From assembly GCA_903934295.1 (NCBI GenBank), contig CAIZNI010000020.1:310001-374000 (forward strand): DNA of 64,000 nucleotides, given 5' to 3'. This DNA comes from an uncultured beta proteobacterium (lineage in GTDB: Bacteria > Pseudomonadota > Gammaproteobacteria > Burkholderiales > Burkholderiaceae_E). The notes beneath the pieces were generated by a model that had not been told where the DNA came from, searched no databases, and saw only the letters and a program-made list of their open reading frames with translations. Of the stretch, positions 7,912 through 16,926 are shown piece by piece (within the stretch, counting starts at the first letter, position 1; each line of letters starts with the position of its first letter). Position numbers and translations under genes: made by a program.

Positions 7912-9308
7912 GCGGCCCGACCCCGGGCGACAACACCGCCATCGCGATCGCGCAGCGCATCCGCAACGGCGAGACCAGCGCACGCAGCGTCACCGAGCAG
8001 ACGCTGGCCGACATCGCGGCGCGCAACGACCAGTCGAACTCATTCACCCTGGTGACCGGCGAGCGCGCGCTTGCGCAGGCTGACGCCATCGATGCCGCGA
8101 TCGCGCGCGGCGAGCGCCTGCCGCCGCTGGCTGGCGTGCCCTTCGCGGTCAAGAACCTGTACGACATCGACGGTGAGGTCACCGCCGCCGGGTCGGTGGT
8201 GAACCGCTCGCTGCCCCCGGCCGGCGCGGATGCGGTGCTGGTCGAGCGCCTGACGCAGGCCGGCGCGGTGCTGGTCGGCGCGCTCAACATGGACGAATAC
8301 GCCTACGGCTTCTCCACCGAGAACACCCACTACGGTCCGGCCCGCAACCCGCATGACCGCAGCCGCATCGCCGGCGGCTCGTCGGGGGGCTCGGCCACCG
8401 CGGTCGCCGATCGGCTGGTACCGCTGAGCCTGGGCACCGACACCAATGGCTCGATCCGGGTGCCGGCCTCGCTGTGCGGCGTGTTCGGCCTGAAGCCCAC
8501 CTACGGTCGGCTGTCGCGGCGCGGCTCGTTTCCCTTCGTCGCAAGCCTCGATCACGTCGGCCCCTTCGCCACCACGCTGGACGACCTGGCCCTGTGCTAC
8601 GACCTGCTGCAGGGCCCGGATCCGCGCGATCCGGCCTGCGCGCAGCGCGCGCCCGAACCGGTCAGCGATGCGCTGGACGGCAGTATCGCCGACCTGCGCA
8701 TCGCGCGTCTGGGCGGGCACTTCGACAAGTTCAGCGGCGCGCTCGCCAGCCGCGCGGTCGCGATCGCCTGCGAGGCCCTGGGCGCGACCCAGACCCGGGA
8801 ATGGCCGATGGCAGGCATGGGCCGCGCCGCCGCGTTCATCATCACCAGCGCCGAGGGCGGCGCCCTGCACCTGCCCAACCTGCGCACTCGGTATGACGAC
8901 TTCGAGCCGCTGTCGCGCGACCGATTCATTGCCGGTTGCCTGCTGCCGGCCGCCTGGTACCTGAAGGCCCAGCGGGTGCGCGAGGTGTATGCCCACGCGG
9001 TCGCCCGGACGTTCAGCGACACCGACATCTTCATCACCGCCGCCACGCCGCTGCCGGCACCGGTGATCGGCACCGAGACGATCGACATCAACGGCATCAC
9101 GCTGCCGTCGCGTGCCAGCATGGGCTTGCTCACCCAGCCGATCTCGTGCATCGGCCTGCCGGTGCTGGCGGCACCGATCCCGGTGGCCGGTGAACTGCCG
9201 ATGGCGATCCAGATCATCGCCGCCCCGTGGCGCGAACGCGATGCGTTCCGGGTGGCGGCGGCGCTGGTGCGCGCCGGCGTGTGCCGGGCGCCCGTGCCGC
9301 CCGCCTGA
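7908..9308 (+). CDS. atzE: AtzE-like amidase (1-carboxybiuret hydrolase family)
   Basis: Catalytic amidase of 466 residues, predicted to deaminate 1-carboxybiuret to 1,3-dicarboxyurea or to act on a related carboxylated urea. The amidase-signature triad is intact: K82 in FAVKN, GGSSGGS at 156-162, and nucleophile S182 in TDTNGSIRVP. The SLCGVFGLKPTYGR and FDHVGPF-like (SLDHVGPFA) segments match AtzE and GatA relatives. It follows atzG with a 4-base overlap and precedes atzH. It differs clearly from the atzF amidase of the same operon. The exact substrate is uncertain because no cyanuric acid hydrolase is present here. Confidence 0.85.
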   Translation: MSGPTPGDNTAIAIAQRIRNGETSARSVTEQTLADIAARNDQSNSFTLVTGERALAQADAIDAAIARGERLPPLAGVPFAVKNLYDIDGEVTAAGSVVNRSLPPAGADAVLVERLTQAGAVLVGALNMDEYAYGFSTENTHYGPARNPHDRSRIAGGSSGGSATAVADRLVPLSLGTDTNGSIRVPASLCGVFGLKPTYGRLSRRGSFPFVASLDHVGPFATTLDDLALCYDLLQGPDPRDPACAQRAPEPVSDALDGSIADLRIARLGGHFDKFSGALASRAVAIACEALGATQTREWPMAGMGRAAAFIITSAEGGALHLPNLRTRYDDFEPLSRDRFIAGCLLPAAWYLKAQRVREVYAHAVARTFSDTDIFITAATPLPAPVIGTETIDINGITLPSRASMGLLTQPISCIGLPVLAAPIPVAGELPMAIQIIAAPWRERDAFRVAAALVRAGVCRAPVPPA

Positions 9309-9317
9309 TGCGCGGCG

Positions 9318-9347
9318 CTGACCAACCCTGACCGACACTGACCGACC
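9318..9347 (+). repeat. Three 10-bp direct repeats upstream of atzH
   Basis: The spacer between atzE and atzH contains CTGACCAACC, CTGACCGACA and CTGACCGACC in tandem. They lie 26 bases before the atzH start. They may simply be slippage-derived, and no function is evident. Confidence 0.45.
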
Positions 9348-9372
9348 GACCCTGGACCCTGGAGCCCTCGAC

Positions 9373-9747
9373 ATGCAGATCAATCTCGCACCGGTGGTGG
9401 CGGAAGTCACCGAAGCCTTCGCCCGCTACGAGCAGGCGCTGGTGAGCAACGATGTGGCGGTTCTCGACGAACTGTTCTGGAACAGTCCGCACACCCTTCG
9501 CTACGGCGCGGGCGAGAACCTCTACGGCTACGACGAAATCAAGGCGTTCCGGGCCGGGCGGCCGGCGGCCGGCCTGTCGCGCGAAGTGCTGCGCACCGTC
9601 ATCACCACCTACGGCACCGACTTCGCCACCGCCAACATCGAGTTCCGCCGCGAGGGCGCGACGCGCACCGGCCGCCAGAGCCAGACCTGGGCCCGCACCG
9701 CCGACGGCTGGCGCGTGGTGGCCGCCCACGTCAGCCTGCTCGGATGA
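9373..9747 (+). CDS. atzH: AtzH-like protein (DUF3225, SnoaL superfamily)
   Basis: A 124-residue cone-fold protein of the NTF2/SnoaL superfamily. AtzH of Pseudomonas sp. ADP converts 1,3-dicarboxyurea, the AtzE product, to allophanate, the AtzF substrate. Its reported catalytic residues Tyr22 and Arg46 are 24 apart; here Y19 (FARYEQAL) and R43 (HTLRYG) have the same spacing and context, so both seem retained. GGAG lies about 10 bases before the ATG. Position between atzE and the regulator fits the atzG-atzE-atzH gene order. This closes the link from AtzE to the AtzF-like enzyme at the head of the operon. Confidence 0.88.
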   Translation: MQINLAPVVAEVTEAFARYEQALVSNDVAVLDELFWNSPHTLRYGAGENLYGYDEIKAFRAGRPAAGLSREVLRTVITTYGTDFATANIEFRREGATRTGRQSQTWARTADGWRVVAAHVSLLG

Positions 9748-9768
9748 CCGACTGAGACCCGGCCGACC

Positions 9769-10476
9769 ATGGGCGCGCCCGACGCTGCATCCCCCCTTCA
9801 CGCCTCGCTGGCCGACACGGTCTATGCGCGGGTGAAGGACGACATCGCCGAGTTCCGGCTGGTGCCCGGCGACCGCTTCACCGAGAACGAGGTCGCGACC
9901 CGGCTGGGCGTGTCGCGCACGCCGGTGCGCCAGGCGCTGTTTCGGCTCGAGCGCGAAGGCTTCGTGCAGGTGCATTTCCGCTCGGGCTGGCAGGTGCAGC
10001 CCTTCGACTTCGAGAAGTTCGAGCACCTCTACGACCTTCGGGTGGTGCTGGAAACCACCGCGGCGCAGCGGCTTTGCGAAGCCGCGCCCGACCGCATCGA
10101 CCGCAGCCGGCTCGATGCCCTGCAGGCCTTCTGGCTGGTGGCCCGGCCCGAGCGCAAGCTCGACGCCCGACTGGTCTCGCAACGCGACGAGGAATTCCAC
10201 GCCACCCTGGTGGCGGCCGCCGGCAACCCCGAACTGGCGCGAGTCCACCGCGAAGTGACCGACCGGATCCGCATCGTGCGCCGGCTCGACTTCACGCAGG
10301 TCGAGCGGGTGCAGTCCACCTACGATGAACACAGCCAGATCCTGCGCGCGGTGCTGCGCCGACGCACCGAGCAGGCGGTGATGCTGCTGCGCAGTCACAT
10401 CGAGGCCAGCAAGTCCGAGGTCCGCAAGCTGACCCTGCACAACCTCTATCTCGCCCGGCAGCCCGCGCGCGGCTGA
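9769..10476 (+). CDS. GntR-family transcriptional regulator, FCD subfamily
   Basis: A 235-residue regulator. The N-terminal winged helix-turn-helix spans about 15-75 (FTENEVATRLGVSRTPVRQALFRLEREG). The C-terminal FCD effector domain (about 85-215) has the usual acid/His pattern: EEFHATLVAAAGN, EHSQILRA and LLRSHIEASK, which generally bind a metal and a carboxylate ligand. It closes the transport/amidase operon 21 bases after atzH, so it is probably autoregulated and senses the imported compound or a carboxylated intermediate. The palindromes at 117-128 and 375-388 are its best candidate operators. FCD regulators are usually repressors. Confidence 0.9.
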   Translation: MGAPDAASPLHASLADTVYARVKDDIAEFRLVPGDRFTENEVATRLGVSRTPVRQALFRLEREGFVQVHFRSGWQVQPFDFEKFEHLYDLRVVLETTAAQRLCEAAPDRIDRSRLDALQAFWLVARPERKLDARLVSQRDEEFHATLVAAAGNPELARVHREVTDRIRIVRRLDFTQVERVQSTYDEHSQILRAVLRRRTEQAVMLLRSHIEASKSEVRKLTLHNLYLARQPARG

Positions 10477-10637
10477 GATCCCGGTGCCCGGCCGCCGAGC
10501 CACCGGGCCACCGGACTGTCGGGCTTTGTAGACATCGCCGCACCGGCAGCGTCACTATCGTGACTCCAACAACCTCCGTAGCCGGTTCGCCGCAGCGTCG
10601 GCGTGTCTTGCCGGGTCGGAAATCACAGGAGACCGCG

Positions 10638-11813
10638 ATGAATCACCGCATGCGCTTCGGTATCTTTCTGGCACCTTTCCACAAGCCCGGCATCAATCCG
10701 ACGCTGGCACTGGAGCAGGATCTCGAGCTGATCGCCTGGCTCGATCGCTGCGGCTACGATGAAGCCTGGTGCGGCGAGCACCACTCGGCGGGCTCCGAGA
10801 TCAGCGCCTCGCCCGAGATCCTGATCGCAGTGGCTTCCCAGCGAACCCGCAGCATCCGGCTGGGCACCGGCGTGGTCAGCGTCTCGTATCACAACCCGCT
10901 GTGGGTGGCTGAGCGCATCGTGCAGCTCGATCACCTGACCCGGGGGCGCGTGATGCTGGGCCTGGGGCCGGGCTCACTGCCCAGCGACGGAATCATGGTC
11001 GGCATCTCGCAGTCGCAGACCCGCGGCCTGCTCGAGGATGGCCTGGGCGTGATCATGAAGCTGCTCACCACCGATGAGCCGGTGACGTTTCGAAACGATC
11101 GCTGGGACCTGCGCGAGGCGCGTCTGCATCTGCGGCCCTACTCGAACCCGCTGTTCGACATCGCGGTGCCGGCGGTCGCCTCGCCCACCGGGCCGAAGCT
11201 GGCGGGCATGCATGGCGTGGGACTGCTCTCGATCGGGGCGACCACCGCCGCGGGTTTCGATGCGCTGGCGCTGCACTGGGATGTGATGGAGGCGCAGGCC
11301 CGCCACTACAAGACCCGCGTGGATCGGAACAAATGGCGGCTGGTGGGCATGGTGCATTGCGCCGAGACCATGGACCAGGCGTATCGCGACGTCGAGTACG
11401 GCATCGAGCAGTGGTTCGATTATTTCCAGACGGTGGCCGCCTTTCCGCAGATGGCGGTGCCCGGCAGCAACATCAAGGAAATGGTCTCCTTCGTGAACGA
11501 CTCGGGCTTCGGCGCGATCGGCACGCCCGACATGGTCAATGCGCAGATCGACCGCCTTTGGAAGCAGTCCAACGGCGGCTTCGGCGCCTACCTGATGCTG
11601 GCGCACAACTGGGCCAATTTCGACGCCACCCGCAAGAGCTACGACCTGATCGCGCGCCATGTGTTTCCGCGCTGGCAGGGTCAGGGCGCCTCGACGATCG
11701 ACGCTGCCGACCGGGCCCGCGCCACGCGTCCGGCACTGGCCGAGGTGCATGCGAAGGCGGTCGAAGTGGCCACCCAGCGATTCGCCGAGGAAACCGCACG
11801 CCGGGCGGGCTGA
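10638..11813 (+). CDS. Luciferase-like flavin-dependent monooxygenase (LLM), limonene monooxygenase-like subgroup
   Basis: A 391-residue TIM-barrel flavoprotein predicted to use FMNH2 and O2 to oxygenate a small organic substrate. Recognisable segments are MRFGIFLAPFH at the N-terminus, GYDEAWCGEHHS around residue 40, and RLGTGVVS...RIVQLDHLTRGR around 75-110. AGGAG precedes the ATG at 10638. It follows the regulator by 160 bases; that gap contains a degenerate operator-like TTGTAGACAT at 10526-10535, so co-regulation with the amidase operon is possible but unproven. A paralogue of the same subgroup lies at 52297-53526. The substrate is unknown. Confidence 0.85.
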   Translation: MNHRMRFGIFLAPFHKPGINPTLALEQDLELIAWLDRCGYDEAWCGEHHSAGSEISASPEILIAVASQRTRSIRLGTGVVSVSYHNPLWVAERIVQLDHLTRGRVMLGLGPGSLPSDGIMVGISQSQTRGLLEDGLGVIMKLLTTDEPVTFRNDRWDLREARLHLRPYSNPLFDIAVPAVASPTGPKLAGMHGVGLLSIGATTAAGFDALALHWDVMEAQARHYKTRVDRNKWRLVGMVHCAETMDQAYRDVEYGIEQWFDYFQTVAAFPQMAVPGSNIKEMVSFVNDSGFGAIGTPDMVNAQIDRLWKQSNGGFGAYLMLAHNWANFDATRKSYDLIARHVFPRWQGQGASTIDAADRARATRPALAEVHAKAVEVATQRFAEETARRAG

Positions 11814-11857
11814 GATCGCGGCCACGGCCGCCTGACTGTGCCTTGTCAATGCGCCAG

Positions 11858-11892
11858 GGGTGGCATCGGGTGATGATCACCCGATGCCACCC
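11858..11892. promoter_or_regulatory. 16-bp perfect hairpin spanning the P-type ATPase start
   Basis: Bases 11858-11873 pair perfectly with 11877-11892 around a TGA loop. The ATG of the ATPase gene (11884-11886) lies inside the 3' arm, so in mRNA the start codon would be sequestered. It is also 45 bases past the stop of the upstream monooxygenase gene and could act as a terminator, although no T-run follows. As DNA it is a long dyad that a dimeric repressor could bind. Confidence 0.6.
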
Positions 11893-14583
11893 GCTTCCCG
11901 GCTGCCCACGCCCCCCGAGACCCCCTCCGCCGACGAACAGACGCCCGGTCTGCCAGCGGATCCGCATCTGAAGACCGCGGCGGCGATCGCCAGCCAGTTG
12001 CGAGTCGACCCCCGCCAGGGGCTCGCGCCCCACCAGGTCAATGCCCGGCGCAGCGCGCACGGCCCCAACCGGCCGCCCGCGGCGGTGCGGCGCGGATGGC
12101 TGGAACGCCTGCTCGATCCGTTTCGCGACTTCATGATCCTGGTGCTGATCGCTGCGGCGGTGCTGTCCGGACTGATCGGTGACCGGATCGACACGATCAC
12201 CATCCTGTTGATCGTGCTGCTCGATGCCGCAGTGGCGATCAGCCAGGCCTGGCGCGCCGATCGCGCGCTCGAGGCGCTGCGTGAACTGGCCGCGCCCCAG
12301 GCCACCGTCGTGCGCGGTGGCCGCGAGCAGCGGATCCAGACCGACCAGCTCGTACCCGGCGATGTGGTGCGTCTGGAATCCGGCAACCGGGTTCCGGCCG
12401 ACCTGCGGCTGCAGGCGATCGCGCGACTGTCGATCGACGAGTCGACACTGACCGGCGAATCGGTCAGCGTCGACAAGCACGACGAGCCTCTGCCGGCGGG
12501 CGAGCATCCGCTGGGCAATCGCTGGAACATGGCTTTCATGGGCACGCTGGTCACCGGTGGCCGGGCAACCGGACTGGTGGTGGCCACCGGCGCCGCCACG
12601 CAGATCGGGCAGGTGGCCGCACTGCTGCGGCAGACAACGGTTCGCAACACGCCGCTGCAGCAACGGCTGACGGTATTCGGCAAGCGGCTGTCGCTGGTGG
12701 TGCTGGCGATCTGCGCGCTGGTGTTCGCCCTCGGGGTGCTGCGCGGCGAACCGCTGCTGCCGATGGCCCTGACCGCGATCAGCCTGGCGGTGGCGGCCAT
12801 CCCCGAGGCGCTGCCGGCGGTGGTGACGGTGCTGCTGGCCCTGGGCGCGCACCGGATGGTGCGGGTCAACGCACTGGTGCGCCGGCTGCCGGCGGTCGAG
12901 ACGCTGGGCAGCGTGACCACCATCTGCTCGGACAAGACCGGCACCCTGACCTTGAACCGGATGCGCGTGCGGGCGATCGATTCATTCGGCACGGCGCCCG
13001 ACGAACTGCTGCGCGCAGCGGCGCTGTGCAACGACGCCCGGGTCGGTCCGAAGGGCCTGATCGGCGAACCGACCGAGACCGCCCTGCTGGCCCATTCGCA
13101 GGCTGCCGGGCTCGATCTCGTCGCGCTGGCGGGCGCGGCACCGCGGCTGCAGGAATGGCCGTTCGATGCGCAGCGAAAACGGATGACCACGCTGCATCCG
13201 CACCTCGATGGATGGCGCGCGTACTGCAAGGGCGCGCCGGAATCGGTACTGGCCTGCTGCACCACCCTGATCGGGCCGGGCGGTGAACAGCCGCTGCGGC
13301 GGGCCGAGGTCCAGCTCCTGATCGACGAATGGGCGACGCGTGGCTTGCGGGTGCTGGCCTTCGCGCGGCGCGACGGCCACTGGCCGACCGCGGCGCGGCA
13401 ACACGACGGCGCGCCGGCAGGTGGCGACGCCACGGCGGACGGGCACCCCCGGCTGTCAGCGGACGAAGGCGCGATCGAGCAAGAACTGGTGCTGCTGGGT
13501 CTGATCGGGCTGATCGATCCGCCGCGCCCGCAGGCGCTGGCGGCGGTGACCCAATGCCATGAGGCCGGCATCCGGGTGGCCATGATCACCGGCGACCATC
13601 CGGCGACCGCGCTGGCGATCGCCAGCGAACTGGGGATCGCCACACCGACGCAGCAACGGGTGCTCACCGGTCTCGAACTGAGCGCCATCAGCGATGCCCA
13701 GCTGGCCGGCGAAGTCGAGCAGATCGCGGTGTTTGCCCGGGTCGATCCGGCCCAGAAAATCCGCATCGTGCAATCCCTGCAGGCGCGCGGCCATCGGGTG
13801 GCGATGACCGGCGACGGCGTCAATGACGCACCGGCGCTCAGAGCGGCCGACATCGGCATCGCGATGGGACAGGGCGGCACCGATGTGGCCCGCGAATCGG
13901 CGGGTCTGGTGCTGCTCGATGACAACTTCGCGACGATCGTGGGCGCGGTGCACGAGGGACGGCGCATCGTCGACAACCTGCGCAAGTTCATCCGCTACGC
14001 GCTGACCGGCAACTCGGGCGAGATCTGGGTGCTGCTGCTGGCGGCGCTGATGGGCATGGCCACCCCGCTGCTGCCGATCCACATCCTGTGGGTGAACCTG
14101 GTCACCGATGGCCTGCCGGGACTCGCGCTCGCCGCCGAACCCGCGGAGCCGGACATCATGCGCCGTCCGCCCCGCCCGCCCAGCGAGAACCTGTTTGCCC
14201 GCGGGCTGTGGCAACACGCGCTGGGCGTGGGCCTGCTGATCGCCGGACTGTGCCTGGCGGTTCAGGCCTGGGCCAGCGCCAACGCCAATCCGCACGGGCA
14301 GACGATGGTCTTCACCGTGCTGACACTGGCCCAGATGGCGCATGTGCTGGCGATCCGCTCCGAGCGCGAGTCGCTGTTCAGTCAGGGGCTGTCGGGCAAC
14401 CGGCCGTTGCTGGCAGCGGTCCTGCTGACCACCGGGTTGCAGCTGGCGACCGTCTATGTCCCCTGGCTGCAGCCGGTGTTTCGCACCCAGGCGTTGAGCG
14501 CTGCCGAACTGGCCCTCTGCCTGGCCTGCGCCGCGGTGGTGCTGGCCGGCGTCGAGATCGAGAAGGCCTGGCGGCGGCGCTGA
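11884..14583 (+). CDS. P2A-type cation-transporting ATPase (Ca2+ ATPase, PacL/SERCA-like)
   Basis: Inner-membrane pump of 899 residues. An N-terminal cation-ATPase domain is followed by the actuator TGES at 190-193, PEALP in M4 at 307-311, the phosphorylated D350 in DKTGTLT, KGAPE at 449 and the hinge GDGVNDAP from 643. Ca2+-site residues of SERCA appear conserved: N710 and E713 in M5 (NSGE), N738, T741 and D742 in M6 (NLVTDGLP), and the M4 Glu308. Calcium (or Mn2+) export is therefore more likely than H+ or heavy metal transport. The start is ambiguous: ATG 11884, or GTG 11860 in the same frame; both lie in the hairpin at 11858-11892 and neither has a clear ribosome-binding site. Confidence 0.9.
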   Translation: MPPASRLPTPPETPSADEQTPGLPADPHLKTAAAIASQLRVDPRQGLAPHQVNARRSAHGPNRPPAAVRRGWLERLLDPFRDFMILVLIAAAVLSGLIGDRIDTITILLIVLLDAAVAISQAWRADRALEALRELAAPQATVVRGGREQRIQTDQLVPGDVVRLESGNRVPADLRLQAIARLSIDESTLTGESVSVDKHDEPLPAGEHPLGNRWNMAFMGTLVTGGRATGLVVATGAATQIGQVAALLRQTTVRNTPLQQRLTVFGKRLSLVVLAICALVFALGVLRGEPLLPMALTAISLAVAAIPEALPAVVTVLLALGAHRMVRVNALVRRLPAVETLGSVTTICSDKTGTLTLNRMRVRAIDSFGTAPDELLRAAALCNDARVGPKGLIGEPTETALLAHSQAAGLDLVALAGAAPRLQEWPFDAQRKRMTTLHPHLDGWRAYCKGAPESVLACCTTLIGPGGEQPLRRAEVQLLIDEWATRGLRVLAFARRDGHWPTAARQHDGAPAGGDATADGHPRLSADEGAIEQELVLLGLIGLIDPPRPQALAAVTQCHEAGIRVAMITGDHPATALAIASELGIATPTQQRVLTGLELSAISDAQLAGEVEQIAVFARVDPAQKIRIVQSLQARGHRVAMTGDGVNDAPALRAADIGIAMGQGGTDVARESAGLVLLDDNFATIVGAVHEGRRIVDNLRKFIRYALTGNSGEIWVLLLAALMGMATPLLPIHILWVNLVTDGLPGLALAAEPAEPDIMRRPPRPPSENLFARGLWQHALGVGLLIAGLCLAVQAWASANANPHGQTMVFTVLTLAQMAHVLAIRSERESLFSQGLSGNRPLLAAVLLTTGLQLATVYVPWLQPVFRTQALSAAELALCLACAAVVLAGVEIEKAWRRR

Positions 14584-14585
14584 CC

Positions 14586-14597
14586 GTCCGATCGGAC
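14586..14597. promoter_or_regulatory. 12-bp perfect palindrome between ATPase and EamA genes
   Basis: GTCCGATCGGAC is perfectly symmetric and starts two bases after the ATPase stop. It could be an operator for the downstream exporter or part of a weak terminator. No regulator gene is adjacent. Confidence 0.3.
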
Positions 14598-14654
14598 CCC
14601 GCGGGCGGCGGCGCGCTTGCCCTCGGGTGCGCGGCGTGCCAGTCTCGCGCCCCT

Positions 14655-15548
14655 ATGCCGCAAACCGCCGTTCCGCGCCGCGCCCTCGTCCTGCTGGTCA
14701 TTCTGATGATCGTCTGGGGCACCAACTGGCCGCTGTTCTCGCTGGCGGTGCGCGAGATCTCGGTGTGGACCTTCCGGTCGGTGTCGGTGACGATCGCCGG
14801 GCTGCTGCTGCTGGCGGTGGCCCGCGCCCGCGGGCAGTCGCTGCGGATCCCCCGCGAGCACTGGGGCACGATCAGCGTGGCGACCTTTTTCTACCTGGTG
14901 GTCTGGAACATCGCCAGCACCTATTCCGCGATCCTGATCCCGTCGGGTCAGTCGGCGGTGCTGGGCTTCACCATGCCGCTGTGGTCGGCACTGATCTCGT
15001 GGGCGGTGCTGGGCGAGCGGATCAGCGCGCGGCTGCTGGCGGCGCTGGCCCTGGGCGGGGCCTCGGTCACGCTGCTGATGGTGCCCAGCCTGGCGACCTA
15101 TGCCGACGCCCCGCTGGGGCTGGCGCTGGGCCTGCTGGCCGGGCTCGGCTGGGCGGTCGGCACACTGATCCTGAAGCGCAGCGCGGTGTCGGTGCCGGCC
15201 ACCGTGCTGACCGGCTGGCAGTTGCTCATCACCTCGGTGCCGATCACCGCGGGCGCGTTCGCCCTGGCCGAGGGCGGGTGGTTCATGCCGTCATGGCAGA
15301 CGATCGTGGTGGTCGCCTACATCACCATCGTGCCGATGTGCATCGGCAATGTCAGCTGGTTCGCGGTGGTGAACCTGCTCCCGGCCAACCTGGCCGGCCT
15401 GTCGACGATCATGGTGCCGATGGTCGCGATGGTGTCGGGGGCGATCGTGCACGGCGAGCCGCTGGGCCCGATGCAGCTCGCCGCGATGGCGTGCTGCGCG
15501 GGGGCGCTGTCGCTGGCCCTGCTCAAGCCGCGGACGGTCGTCGGCTAG
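14655..15548 (+). CDS. EamA-family (DMT superfamily) transporter
   Basis: Inner-membrane protein of 297 residues with about ten helices in two EamA repeats. The first helix is LVLLVILMIVWGTNWPLF, with the family's WG(T/S)N/xxP motif, and each half ends in the usual VSW-VLGE (about 110) and HGEPLGP (about 270) signatures. Members export amino acids, nucleosides or drugs; the substrate is not predictable. Convergent with the CbiX gene: the two stop codons overlap in CTAG at 15545-15548. Confidence 0.88.
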   Translation: MPQTAVPRRALVLLVILMIVWGTNWPLFSLAVREISVWTFRSVSVTIAGLLLLAVARARGQSLRIPREHWGTISVATFFYLVVWNIASTYSAILIPSGQSAVLGFTMPLWSALISWAVLGERISARLLAALALGGASVTLLMVPSLATYADAPLGLALGLLAGLGWAVGTLILKRSAVSVPATVLTGWQLLITSVPITAGAFALAEGGWFMPSWQTIVVVAYITIVPMCIGNVSWFAVVNLLPANLAGLSTIMVPMVAMVSGAIVHGEPLGPMQLAAMACCAGALSLALLKPRTVVG

Positions 15549-15940
15549 ACGCCCGCCGCCTGCCAGCGTTCGCGATACACGCCCGACAGCGCCGCCAGCA
15601 CCTCGGGGCTCGCGCCCAGGACCGGCCAGCGCTCGATGCGCAGGTGCGGATGGCGCGCCTGCGCCTGCGCGATCAGCTCGGGCACCTCGCGCTTCAGATG
15701 GCCGCCCTCGGCCCAGAACAGCGGCGCAATCGCGATCCGGACCGCACCGGCCGCGGCCGCCGCATCGATCGTCTCGACCAGTTCGGGCGACATGAATTCC
15801 AGGAAGGCCACCGCGATCCGGACCTGCGGCAGGGCGGCGGCGAGCATCGACGCCATCGCGTCGACCGGCACCCGCCACCCCGGGTCGCGGGCCCCGTGCG
15901 CGAACAGGATCAGGGTGTCGGCGTCGGTCGTGCCAGCCAT
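15545..15940 (-). CDS. Short CbiX/SirB-family chelatase-like protein
   Basis: A 131-residue single-domain protein of the sirohydrochlorin ferro/cobaltochelatase family, which inserts Fe2+ or Co2+ into sirohydrochlorin and in the short form works as a homodimer. The two metal-binding histidines are visible: H15 in LFAHGARDPGW and H81 in LFWAEGGHLKREVPEL. It starts two bases after the stop of the Anbu gene, so the two are co-transcribed. Its role could be siroheme or cobalamin synthesis; cobT-cobS-cobC lie 26 kb away. Function in this pairing is unclear. Confidence 0.85.
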   Translation of the reverse strand: MAGTTDADTLILFAHGARDPGWRVPVDAMASMLAAALPQVRIAVAFLEFMSPELVETIDAAAAAGAVRIAIAPLFWAEGGHLKREVPELIAQAQARHPHLRIERWPVLGASPEVLAALSGVYRERWQAAGV

Positions 15941-15942
15941 GA

Positions 15943-16770
15943 CTAGATCAGCCGCTCGTCGGGCGAGCCGATCTTGCGCAGCGGCCGGCTGCGCGCACCG
16001 TTGACCATCAGCGGCACCTCGGTGCGGCCACCGTTCCACATCGGGTCCTCGATGCTGTCGAACACCTGGCGCAGCTTCTCGCCCCAGCTGCCGTGCAGCA
16101 TCCGGAAATAGGGATTGTTCTCGTCGATGCAGACGATCTTGTCGGTCGCGAATCGATCGGTCTCGTAGACCACCAGATCCAGCGGCAGGCCGACGGAGAG
16201 ATTGGACTTCAGCGTCGAGTCCATCGAGACGAGCGCGCACTTGGCGGCTTCGTCCAGCGGCGTGTCGGGCTCGATCACCCGGTCGAGCACCGGCTTGCCG
16301 TACTTGGATTCGCCGATCTGGAAATACGGCGTCTCGGGGGTGGCCTCGATGAAGTTGCCCGCCGAATAGACCTGGTACAGCCGCAGGCCTTCACCGCGGA
16401 TCTGGCCGCCAAAGATCAGCGACACATTGAACTCGACCCCGGCATGCGCAAGCGACGCGGCATCGCGCGCATGCACGCGGCGCACCGCCGCGCCCAGCAC
16501 GCGGGCCGCATCGAACATGCTGCGGGCGTTCCAGATGGTGATCGGTTCGGCGTCGTCATGATCCTTCAACTGCTCGACCTGCAGGATCTCGCGCACCGAC
16601 TGGGCGATCGACAGATTGCCCGCGCTCAGCAGCACCATGAAGCGATCGCCGGTGCGCTCATAGACGATCATCTTGCGAAAGGTGCTGATCTGGTCGAGGC
16701 CGGCGTTGGTCCGGGAATCCGACAGGAACACCAGGCCGGCGTTCAGTTTGATGGCCACGCAGTAAGTCAT
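15943..16770 (-). CDS. Anbu: ancestral beta-subunit proteasome-like peptidase
   Basis: A 275-residue protein beginning MTYCVAIKLNAGLVFLSDSR, the characteristic start of Anbu, an Ntn-hydrolase homologue of proteasome beta subunits and HslV. After Met removal Thr2 would be the nucleophile, which decides the start at 16770 over upstream in-frame starts. Anbu assembles into open helical rings; its substrates are unknown. In many genomes it is linked to DUF403, DUF404 and transglutaminase-like genes; here those partners are absent and the only operon mate is a CbiX-like chelatase. HslV, a distant relative, is also in this window (62880-63416). Confidence 0.9.
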   Translation of the reverse strand: MTYCVAIKLNAGLVFLSDSRTNAGLDQISTFRKMIVYERTGDRFMVLLSAGNLSIAQSVREILQVEQLKDHDDAEPITIWNARSMFDAARVLGAAVRRVHARDAASLAHAGVEFNVSLIFGGQIRGEGLRLYQVYSAGNFIEATPETPYFQIGESKYGKPVLDRVIEPDTPLDEAAKCALVSMDSTLKSNLSVGLPLDLVVYETDRFATDKIVCIDENNPYFRMLHGSWGEKLRQVFDSIEDPMWNGGRTEVPLMVNGARSRPLRKIGSPDERLI

Positions 16771-16926
16771 GGAGAAGGCCGCCGGCAGTGGCGCGGGTTG
16801 ATCGATGGGGGGACCCATTATGCCCGCCGCCACGCCGGTCGCCGCGCTTGAGGGGCCGAGGAGATCGAAGGGACCGATGGGTTCGCGCCATCACCGTGAC
16901 CCCAGGTGGGCTATGCTTGCGCCCCC

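Noticed and set aside
11814-11883. A yybP-ykoY manganese riboswitch upstream of the P-type ATPase
   Set aside because: The leader is only about 70 bases and consists mostly of one simple hairpin; the conserved riboswitch loops are not seen.
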